The notes under the pieces were generated by a model. That model was given only the letters and a program-made list of their open reading frames with translations, made no database searches and was not told the DNA's origin. The translations under genes were made by a program, and so were the position numbers. DNA of 64,000 bases from Variovorax saccharolyticus (GTDB taxonomy: Bacteria; Pseudomonadota; Gammaproteobacteria; Burkholderiales; Burkholderiaceae_C), in assembly GCF_030316765.1 (NCBI RefSeq), contig NZ_JASZYT010000001.1:434001-498000 (forward strand), read 5' to 3'. This document shows positions 34,691-42,166 of the stretch, piece by piece (position 1 is the first letter of the stretch; each line of letters begins with the position of its first letter).

Positions 34691-35721
34691 GAAGACTCCT
34701 TGTTCTGGGTTGGGGGCTGGGATTGGGTTTGGCTTTGGGACTGGTTCTGCGACTGCGACTGCGACTGCGATTGCGACTGCGATTGGGACCGCGATTGGGA
34801 CCGCGCGATGGCCGCCGCTTCTTCCTTCAGTTCCTCGAGCGGTCGCACCGTGACGCTGACGCCCAGCGTGTGGCGGGCACCCCCATGCAGCACGCCGCGC
34901 ATCGGCGAGACGTCGGAGTAGTCGCGGCCGATGGCCAGCGTCACGTAGTCTTCGCCGGGCTGGCGGCCGTTGGTGGGGTCGAAGTCGGCCCAGTCGCCGG
35001 GGCCGTCGGCGCCGGGCAGGTAGACCGACACCCAGGCGTGCGAGGCATCGGCGCCGACCAGGCGCGGCTTGCCCGGCGGCGGCTGGGTCAGCAGGTAGCC
35101 GCTGACGTAGCGCGCCGGCAGGCCGATGGTGCGCAGGCAGGCGATCATGATGTGGGCGAAATCCTGGCAGACGCCCTTGCGCTGGGCCAGGGCCTCGATC
35201 GCCGGCGTGCTGATCTCGGTGCTGCCGGAGTCGTACTCGAAGTCCCGGTACATGCGCAGCGTGAGGTCCATCGCGGCGTCGAAAGCGGGGCGGCCGGGCG
35301 CGAAGCTGGGCCGGGCATAGGCCGCGAAGTCGTCGTGGCGCGGCACGTAGCGCGAGGGAAAGACGAAGTCGGAGGCCGGGTCGTAGCGGGCGTCCTTGAC
35401 GTAGCGAAAGCGCTCGCGCACTTCTTCCCAGGGCAATGCGCGCGCGATGGCCGGCGACAGCACCGGCTGCGCGGTCTCGACCACGCTCTCGGCGGTGACC
35501 ACCAGATCCTCGTGCGTGGACTCCAGCGCGAAGAAGGCGCGCGCGTTGCCGTAGACGTCGGCCGACTCCTCGTGCAGCGCCGGCGTCGGGCTGATCGTCA
35601 GTGCATGGCTCACCAGCCGCTGCGACACGGTCGTCATCGGCTTCAGGTGCGCCAGGTGCTGCGCGGTCTCGACCGGCGGCGTGTAGTCGTAGCGCGTGGC
35701 GTGGGTGACGTGGAGCAGCAT
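34687..35721 (-). CDS. Transglutaminase-like protein of the ATP-grasp / alpha-E system
   Basis: 344 residues. An N-terminal beta domain (MLLHVTHATRYDYTPPVETA) is followed by a transglutaminase core with Cys185 (KGVCQDFAH), His228 (ASHAWVSVYLPG) and Asp248 (WADFDPTNG). No signal peptide, so it is cytoplasmic. The last 35 residues are almost only Ser and Gln with a few Arg, Asn and Pro. It is encoded 36 nt downstream of the fused ATP-grasp/alpha-E gene, the standard partner in this predicted amide-ligation system; it would make or cut isopeptide bonds. Substrate unknown. Confidence 0.88.
   Translation of the reverse strand: MLLHVTHATRYDYTPPVETAQHLAHLKPMTTVSQRLVSHALTISPTPALHEESADVYGNARAFFALESTHEDLVVTAESVVETAQPVLSPAIARALPWEEVRERFRYVKDARYDPASDFVFPSRYVPRHDDFAAYARPSFAPGRPAFDAAMDLTLRMYRDFEYDSGSTEISTPAIEALAQRKGVCQDFAHIMIACLRTIGLPARYVSGYLLTQPPPGKPRLVGADASHAWVSVYLPGADGPGDWADFDPTNGRQPGEDYVTLAIGRDYSDVSPMRGVLHGGARHTLGVSVTVRPLEELKEEAAAIARSQSRSQSQSQSQSQSQSQNQSQSQTQSQPPTQNKESS
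34748..34804. repeat. Hexanucleotide repeat encoding the Ser-Gln tail
   Basis: Tandem copies of GCGACT, decaying to GCGATT and GGGACC units, run through the 3' end of the transglutaminase gene. Read on the coding strand they give alternating Ser-Gln and Ser-Arg. A six-base unit keeps frame, so slippage would change tail length without breaking the protein. Confidence 0.75.
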
Positions 35722-35756
35722 GTGCGGACTTTACTCGCCCGGCATGCGGGCCGAGC

Positions 35757-38459
35757 TCAGGCGCCGACCGAGCGCAGCGATTCGGAGGTCAGGGTGAAGT
35801 AGCGCGTTCCGATGGCATCGGAGACGTGGTAGGCCGCGGTCTCGCAGGCGTCGAACACCCGGACCAGCGTCGGGTACTGCTGGTCGGGCCCGGGTTCGCA
35901 CAGGCCTTCCAGTGTCCAGGTGTCGGGATCCGGCAGGTCGTACGACAGGGCGGTCAGCTTGCCGGGGGCGCTGCCGGCAAGCCTGGCGATGCGCTTGCGC
36001 AGCGTGTGCGTGACCCAGGCCAGCGAGCGCGGGTTGTCGCCGTCCTGCACCAGCAGGTCGACCAGCGTGGCGACGTCGCGCCGCTGCTGGTAGCGGGCAT
36101 GGAAGGTGATGGTGCTGTCGAACAGCGCCACCATGGCCTCGAAGCCGCTGACCTCGTGCACCGAGCCGTTCTCGAAGCCGGCCGACAGCGCGCTCGAGAG
36201 GAAGGCCAGGCGCTCGATGTGGCGGCCGATCGACAGCAGCCGCCAGGCGTCGTCGCGGGTCATGCGGTCGGTCTGGGCGCCGGTCATGGCCGACAGCGCG
36301 CTGCTGGCCGACTCGAGCAGGCGCAAGGCGGCGCCGCTGGCATAGCCGCCTTCGACCTTCTCGCCGGCCTGTTCGGCACTGCGCCGCAGGAAGTCGGTTT
36401 CGGCGCGCACGATCTGGTTCCAGTGGTCCTGCGACAGCCGCTCGCGCACCGCGGCGGCCGACTGGCGGATGGCGCGCAGGCTCCAGCCGACGCTGCCGCC
36501 GGTGTCGACGTTGCCGAGCTCGGCGATCAGCGCACGCTCGAACACGCGGCGCGACTTCGGCAGGCTCGGCACCTCGGCCGGCACCAGCGCATTGCGCAGC
36601 GCCAGCCGGTGCAGCCATTCGAGCAGGGTGCGCGAAGAATGGTCTTCGCCGCTCAGCAGGTCGATCGTGAGGCGCGCGAGGCGCACGGCGTTCTCGGCCC
36701 GCTCGGTGTAGCGGCCGAGCCAGAACATGTTCTCGGCCGCCCGGCTCGTGACCGGAGCGCGATGCCGGGCCAGCGAAGCCGGGGTGGCGTGCGGCTGCAG
36801 CAGCGTCGTGCGATCGACTTCGCCCTCGGTGCGGACCCAGACGTCGGCGCTGCTGCCGCCGCGCTGCATCGAGGCGATCTGGGCGTCGCGCCCCGCCAGC
36901 CGAGCCAGGCCGCCCGGCAGCACCCGCCACGAACGCGGACCGTCGCTGACCGCGAACACGCGCAGCAGCACCGAGCGCTGCGCGATGTGGCCGCGGCCGA
37001 GATCCTGGGTCCAGGTCGGCATCTGCGACAGCGGCAGGTAGCTCTGCACCGTGTGGGCCTCGCCCTGGCGCACGATGCGGCCGGCCCATTCGTCGAGCTC
37101 GCGGCGGCCCATGTGGCGCCCGAGCACGGCCTCGAAGCTGGTGTGGGCGTCGATGTCGGGGTAGGTCGCCTTGATCGCGCAATCGCCCAGCTGCGGCAGC
37201 ACGGCTTCCATCGCGGCGCGTTCGCCGCACCACCAGGTCGGCAGCGCCGGCAACTGCAGCTTCTCGCCGATCAGCCGGCGTGCCAGCGCGGGCAGGAAGC
37301 CCAGCAGCGCGGGCGATTCGAGGAAGGCCGATCCGGGCATGTTGGCGACCAGCACGTTGCCGGCGCGGATCGCCTGCAGCAGCCCCGGCACGCCGAGCGT
37401 GGAGTCGGGCCGCAGCTCGAGCGGATCGAGGAACTGGTCGTCGAGCCGCTTGACCAGCCCGTGCACCGGCCTGAGGCCTTGCAGCGTCTTGAGGTAGAGC
37501 CGCTGGTCGCGCACCGTGAGGTCATTGCCCTCGACCAGCGTGATGCCGAGGTATCGCGCCAGGTAGGCGTGCTCGAAGTAGGTCTCGTTGTAGGGGCCGG
37601 GCGTCAGCAGCGCGATGTGCGGCGGCTGGCCGGCCGGGCACATGCGCTGCAGGCCTTCCATCATCGCGTTGTAGGTGGCGGCCAGGCGCTGCACCTGCAG
37701 GTTCTCGAAGGCCTGCGGGAACTGGCGCGCGATCGCCAGCCGGTTCTCCAGCAGGTAGCCCAGCCCCGAGGGGGCCTGGGTGCGCTGCGAGACCACCCAC
37801 CAGTTGCCGTCGGGCCCGCGCGCGAGATCGAAGGCCGCGATGTGCAGCCAGGTGTCGCCGGGCGGACGCACGCCGTGCATGGCCCGCAGGTAGCCCGGAT
37901 GGCCCTGCACCAGCGCCGCCGGCAGCAGGCCTTCGGCCAGCAGCTGCTGCGGGCCGTAGACATCGGCCAGCACCCGGTCGAGCACGCGCACGCGCTGCTG
38001 CACGCCGGCCTCGATCTGGGCCCAGCTGGCGGAGGAGACGATCAGCGGAAAGAGGTCGAGCGACCAGGGCCGCTGCGGACCGTCGGCATCGGCGTAGACG
38101 TTGTAGGTGACGCCGTTGTCGCGGATCTGGCGCTCGAGGCTGATCGCGCGCCGGGGCAGGTCGTCGAAGCCGCCCGGACCGAGGTTCTCGAAGAAGCCGC
38201 TCCAGGCCGGCGCCAGCGGTGCCCGGTCGCCGGCATCGTCGTCCGCCTGCGCGGGCGGCGACTCGGGACGGGGGCCGGAGGCATCGTAGAGCGGCGCCGG
38301 CTGCGACGGGACGGCCTGGCGCGCTTCGTCTTCGGGCGTGGCACCGCCGCGCAGTTCGTCGAAATGGCCCGGCGCGGCCGGGGGGGCGAGCGCGGCCGCG
38401 AGCGCGGCAGGCGCTTCCAGGGCCTGGGCGTCGAAGAGGGATTCGTTCAGTGGGTCCAC
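35757..38459 (-). CDS. Fused circularly permuted ATP-grasp and alpha-E protein
   Basis: 900 residues. After a Pro/Ala-rich N-terminus (about 1-85), a circularly permuted type 2 ATP-grasp domain spans roughly 95-565 (LLENRLAIARQFPQAF, TPGPYNETYFEHAYLA, LDDQFLDPLELRPDSTLG). The alpha-helical alpha-E domain begins at about 573 (NMFWLGRYTERAENAVRLARL) and fills the rest. The pair is predicted to form amide bonds on a peptide or metabolite. Compared with the split paralogue at 44716, the glycine loop GAGGYG is replaced by YPDIDAH. It sits between two transglutaminase genes on the same strand. Confidence 0.9.
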   Translation of the reverse strand: MDPLNESLFDAQALEAPAALAAALAPPAAPGHFDELRGGATPEDEARQAVPSQPAPLYDASGPRPESPPAQADDDAGDRAPLAPAWSGFFENLGPGGFDDLPRRAISLERQIRDNGVTYNVYADADGPQRPWSLDLFPLIVSSASWAQIEAGVQQRVRVLDRVLADVYGPQQLLAEGLLPAALVQGHPGYLRAMHGVRPPGDTWLHIAAFDLARGPDGNWWVVSQRTQAPSGLGYLLENRLAIARQFPQAFENLQVQRLAATYNAMMEGLQRMCPAGQPPHIALLTPGPYNETYFEHAYLARYLGITLVEGNDLTVRDQRLYLKTLQGLRPVHGLVKRLDDQFLDPLELRPDSTLGVPGLLQAIRAGNVLVANMPGSAFLESPALLGFLPALARRLIGEKLQLPALPTWWCGERAAMEAVLPQLGDCAIKATYPDIDAHTSFEAVLGRHMGRRELDEWAGRIVRQGEAHTVQSYLPLSQMPTWTQDLGRGHIAQRSVLLRVFAVSDGPRSWRVLPGGLARLAGRDAQIASMQRGGSSADVWVRTEGEVDRTTLLQPHATPASLARHRAPVTSRAAENMFWLGRYTERAENAVRLARLTIDLLSGEDHSSRTLLEWLHRLALRNALVPAEVPSLPKSRRVFERALIAELGNVDTGGSVGWSLRAIRQSAAAVRERLSQDHWNQIVRAETDFLRRSAEQAGEKVEGGYASGAALRLLESASSALSAMTGAQTDRMTRDDAWRLLSIGRHIERLAFLSSALSAGFENGSVHEVSGFEAMVALFDSTITFHARYQQRRDVATLVDLLVQDGDNPRSLAWVTHTLRKRIARLAGSAPGKLTALSYDLPDPDTWTLEGLCEPGPDQQYPTLVRVFDACETAAYHVSDAIGTRYFTLTSESLRSVGA

Positions 38460-38547
38460 GGTGCGCCGATTGTCACACTGTGGTCACGGTTGCCGAGGGC
38501 GTGCGCGTGAGAAAAGGCCGAATCCCGCGCAGCCTCGGCACTTGCGC

Positions 38548-41500
38548 TCACCGCCGCAGGTCGAGCGTGAACGGAAACTCGCGGCTGCCGGCCAGCTCGA
38601 TGGTCGCCGGCGGCGTGCTCATCAACCCCGGCGTGTGGCCCATGCGCGTGAATCGCGAGTGGCGCCGGCTCTCGGCCTCGTAGGCGTTGACCGGGAAGGT
38701 GTCGTAGTTGCGCCCGCCCGGGTGGGCGACGAAGTACTGGCAGCCGCCCAGCGAACGCTTCATCCAGGTGTCGACGATGTCGAAGGTCAGCGGCGCATGG
38801 GCGCCGATGCTCGGATGCAGCGACGACGGCGGGTTCCAGGCCTTGTAGCGCACGCCGGCCACGAACTCGCCGACCGTTCCGGTGGGCTGCAGTGGCAGCA
38901 CCTTGCCATTGACGGTGATGACGTAGCGGCTTTCGTTGAGGCCGGTGACGCGAACCTCGATGCGTTCGAGCGACGAGTCGACATAGCGCACGGTGCCGCC
39001 GGCCGAACCTTCCTCGCCCATCACGTGCCACGGTTCGAGCGCATTGCGCAGCGACAGCTCGACGCCCATCGCCTGCACCTGCCCGACCAGCGGGAAGCGG
39101 AACTCGAAGTGCGGCGCGAACCAGTTGGGGTCGAAGGCGAAGCCGGCCTGCCGCATCTCGCTGATGACGTCGTCGAAGTCCATCTTGACGAAGGTCGGCA
39201 GCAGGAAGCGGTCGTGCAGCTCGGTGCCCCAGCGGGTGGCTGGCGCCTTGTACGGCTCGTCCCAGAAGCGGGCGATGAAGGCGCGCAGCAGCAGTTGCTG
39301 GGCGATGCTCATGCGCGCATGCGGCGGCATCTCGAAGGCGCGCAGCTCGAGCAGGCCCAGGCGGCCGGTGCTGGAGTCGGGCGAGTAGAGCTTGTCGATG
39401 CAGAACTCGCTGCGGTGCGTGTTGCCCGTGACGTCGACCAGGATGTTGCGCAAGGTGCGGTCGACCAGCCAGGCCGGCATGTTCTGGCCGTAGATCTCGC
39501 GATTGCGGGCGATTTCCTTGAGCGCGATCTCGAGCTCGTAGACCTGGTCGTTGCGCGCCTCGTCCACGCGCGGCGCCTGGCTGGTCGGGCCGATGAACAT
39601 GCCCGAGAAAAGGTAGCTCAGCGACGGATGGTTGTGCCAGTAGAGCAGCAGGCTGGCGAGCAGCTCGGGCCGGCGCAGGAAGGGGCTGTCGGTGGGCACC
39701 GCGCCGCCCATCACGAAGTGGTTGCCGCCGCCGGTGCCGGTATGGCGGCCGTCGGTCATGAACTTCTCGGCCGACAGGCGGGTCTCGAAGGCCGCGTTGT
39801 AGAGGAACTCGGTGTGGTCCACGAGTTCGCGCCAGTTGTGCGCCGGATGGATGTTGACTTCGATCACGCCCGGGTCGGGCGTGACCTGCAGCAGCTTCAG
39901 GCGCGGATCGCGTGGCGGCGGGTAGCCTTCCATGACGATCTTGATGCCCAGCTGCTCGGCCGTGGCCTCGACCGCGGCGACCAGGTCGAGATAGTCCTCG
40001 AGCCGTGCCAGCGGTGGCATGAAGACATACAGCACGCCCGAGGCGCTGCCGAGCTTCTCGGCCGCCGGGCCGTTGGCGCGGCGCGGGTCGCGCACCTCGA
40101 CGCACAGCGCGCTGCGCGTGATCCAGTGGGCCGACTCGCCGCGCCGCGGCTGGCGCGGCGTGGTCGGATCGATGGCTTCGTCGCTCGAGCGGGCAGGGCC
40201 GTCGCCCGGCGACTGCATGCGCAGCGCCGCCGGCGCGGCTTCGGGCGCGCCGAAGGCATAGGGCACGGCGCCGCGGTCGGCGCCCGGGCCGGTCGGCGCC
40301 GGGCCGCTGTAGCGGGCGCGATAGTCGGCCGCGCTCGGCAGGCTGCCCAGCGGCGCCGTCGGGTCGCGCTCGACCAGGTAGGGGTAGTCGCCCTTGCTGG
40401 TCCAGGGCTGGGAGTCGAGCGGCAGCCTGTAGCCCATCGGCGAGTCGCCGGGGATCAGGTACATGCGGTCGTCGCGCAGGAACCAGGGGCCGGTCTTCCA
40501 GCCCGGGCCGGCCAGCGCCGGCGCGTCGGGGTTGGCGTTGCCGGCCTCGATCGGCAGCATGTAGCCGATCACCGCATCGAGTTTCTGCGTGAACACCCGT
40601 CGCAAGCGCACACGCTCCATCTCGTCGTCGAGCTTGGAGTCGAAGGGATCGACGTTGACCGGCAGCCGGCGCTCGCGCCACAGGTAGTAGTAGACGTCCT
40701 CGTAGCCGGGCTGGATGTAGCGCTCGGTGAGGCCCAGGCGATGCGCCAGCACGGTGGTGAAGCGGCGCGCGTCCTCGCTGGTGTAGTGCGTGGGATGCCG
40801 CTCGTCGGCGAACAGCTCGGGGTTGTGCCACAGCGTCTGGCCGTCGGCGCGCCAGTAGATCGACAGCGCCCAGCGCGGCAGCTGCTCGCCCGGGTACCAC
40901 TTGCCCTGACCGAAGTGCAGGAAACCGCCCTGGCCGTACTCGGCCCGCAGCTTGTGCACCAGTTCGGTGGCATAGCCGCGCTTGGTGGGGCCCAGCGCAT
41001 CGGTGTTCCATTCGGGCGCATCGCGGTCGCTGGTGGCGACGTAGGTCGGCTCGCCGCCCATCGTGAGCCGCACGTCGCCGGCCGCGAGGCGCTTGTCGAC
41101 CGCATCGCCCAGGGCCACGATCTCGGTCCACTGCTCGTCGGTGTAGGGCTTGGTGACGCGCGGCGACTCGTAGATGCGCGTGACCTTCATCTCGTGGCCG
41201 AACTCGACCTCGGCATCGTCGACCACGCCTTCGATCGGTGCGGCGCTCGAAGGTGTCGGCGTGCAGGCCAGCGGGATGTGGCCTTCGCCGGCCAGCAGGC
41301 CGGAGGTGGCGTCGAGCCCGATCCAGCCGGCGCCCGGCAGGTAGACCTCGCACCAGGCGTGCAGGTCGGTGAAGTCGACCTCGGTGCCGCTCGGGCCGTC
41401 GAGCGCCTTGACGTCGGGCGTGAGCTGGATCAGGTAGCCCGACACGAAGCGCGCAGCCAGCCCGCAGTGGCGCAGCAGCTGCACCAGCAGCCAGCCCGAG

Positions 41501-42045
41501 TCGCGGCAGGAGCCCGAGGCGTTGGTCAGCGTTTCCTCCGGCGTCTGCACGCCGGGCTCCATGCGGATCAGGTAGTTGACGTCCTGCTGCACCTGCTGGT
41601 TGAGTCCGACCAGGAAGTCGATGGTGCGCTGTTCCTTGCGGTCGATCTTCTCGAGGTAGGCCTTGACCAGCGGCGTGGCCTCGTCCGCCACCAGGTAGGG
41701 CGCGAGCTCCTGGGCCTGCGACTCGGTGTACTTGAAAGGGAAGTTCTCGGCCTGCGGCTCGAGGAAGAAGTCGAAGGGGTTGTAGACCGCCATCTCGACC
41801 ACCAGGTCGACCGTGACCTTGAACTCGCGCGTCTTCTCGGGAAACACCAGCCGTGCCTGGTAGTTCGCGAACGGGTCCTGCTGCCAGTTGACGAAATGCT
41901 CCGCGGGTTCGACTTGCAGCGAATACGAGATGACGTTGCTGCGGCAATGCGGCGCCGGACGCAGACGGACCACCTGCGGGCCGAGTTGCACCGGACGGTC
42001 GTACTTGTAGTGGGTGACGTGGTGGAGTGCGGCGTGGATGGACAT
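38548..42045 (-). CDS. Large transglutaminase / DUF2126 protein
   Basis: 1165 residues. The N-terminal 290 or so residues are a transglutaminase module with Cys180 (GSCRDSGWLLVQLL), His229 (DLHAWCEVYLPG) and Asp245 (WIGLDATSG). The long remainder matches DUF2126 proteins that always follow this module (PPLARLEDYLDLVAAVEATAEQLG, NIHPAHNWRELVDHTEFLYN, GTGGGNHFVMGG). The latter has glutamine-synthetase/ATP-grasp-like Gly-rich motifs, so it may be a ligase or a peptide-bond enzyme. First gene of the - strand cluster with the fused ATP-grasp/alpha-E and second transglutaminase. Confidence 0.9.
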   Translation of the reverse strand: MSIHAALHHVTHYKYDRPVQLGPQVVRLRPAPHCRSNVISYSLQVEPAEHFVNWQQDPFANYQARLVFPEKTREFKVTVDLVVEMAVYNPFDFFLEPQAENFPFKYTESQAQELAPYLVADEATPLVKAYLEKIDRKEQRTIDFLVGLNQQVQQDVNYLIRMEPGVQTPEETLTNASGSCRDSGWLLVQLLRHCGLAARFVSGYLIQLTPDVKALDGPSGTEVDFTDLHAWCEVYLPGAGWIGLDATSGLLAGEGHIPLACTPTPSSAAPIEGVVDDAEVEFGHEMKVTRIYESPRVTKPYTDEQWTEIVALGDAVDKRLAAGDVRLTMGGEPTYVATSDRDAPEWNTDALGPTKRGYATELVHKLRAEYGQGGFLHFGQGKWYPGEQLPRWALSIYWRADGQTLWHNPELFADERHPTHYTSEDARRFTTVLAHRLGLTERYIQPGYEDVYYYLWRERRLPVNVDPFDSKLDDEMERVRLRRVFTQKLDAVIGYMLPIEAGNANPDAPALAGPGWKTGPWFLRDDRMYLIPGDSPMGYRLPLDSQPWTSKGDYPYLVERDPTAPLGSLPSAADYRARYSGPAPTGPGADRGAVPYAFGAPEAAPAALRMQSPGDGPARSSDEAIDPTTPRQPRRGESAHWITRSALCVEVRDPRRANGPAAEKLGSASGVLYVFMPPLARLEDYLDLVAAVEATAEQLGIKIVMEGYPPPRDPRLKLLQVTPDPGVIEVNIHPAHNWRELVDHTEFLYNAAFETRLSAEKFMTDGRHTGTGGGNHFVMGGAVPTDSPFLRRPELLASLLLYWHNHPSLSYLFSGMFIGPTSQAPRVDEARNDQVYELEIALKEIARNREIYGQNMPAWLVDRTLRNILVDVTGNTHRSEFCIDKLYSPDSSTGRLGLLELRAFEMPPHARMSIAQQLLLRAFIARFWDEPYKAPATRWGTELHDRFLLPTFVKMDFDDVISEMRQAGFAFDPNWFAPHFEFRFPLVGQVQAMGVELSLRNALEPWHVMGEEGSAGGTVRYVDSSLERIEVRVTGLNESRYVITVNGKVLPLQPTGTVGEFVAGVRYKAWNPPSSLHPSIGAHAPLTFDIVDTWMKRSLGGCQYFVAHPGGRNYDTFPVNAYEAESRRHSRFTRMGHTPGLMSTPPATIELAGSREFPFTLDLRR

Positions 42046-42079
42046 TTTTTCTCGGTGCGTCGAGGGTGCCTCGGGGTGA

Positions 42080-42153
42080 GACGCATACTAGCCGACACAG
42101 AAAGCAATTTGCGCGCCAAAGAAGTGCGCAAGGGAGTGAATTGCACATGCGTC
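42080..42153. promoter_or_regulatory. Nested inverted repeats between the divergent DUF2126 and comEC genes
   Basis: Three sets of perfect arms are nested: GACGCAT/ATGCGTC (42080 and 42147), GCAATT/AATTGC (42104 and 42139) and TTGCGC/GCGCAA (42109 and 42126). They fill most of the 121-bp divergent spacer, which must contain both promoters. Candidate operator array or cruciform. Confidence 0.4.
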
Positions 42154-42166
42154 GGGAGTTCGGTTC

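Noticed and set aside
34748..34804. CRISPR-like or binding-site array made of short repeats
   Set aside because: The repeat unit is six bases, has no spacers, and is fully explained as Ser-Gln coding sequence.
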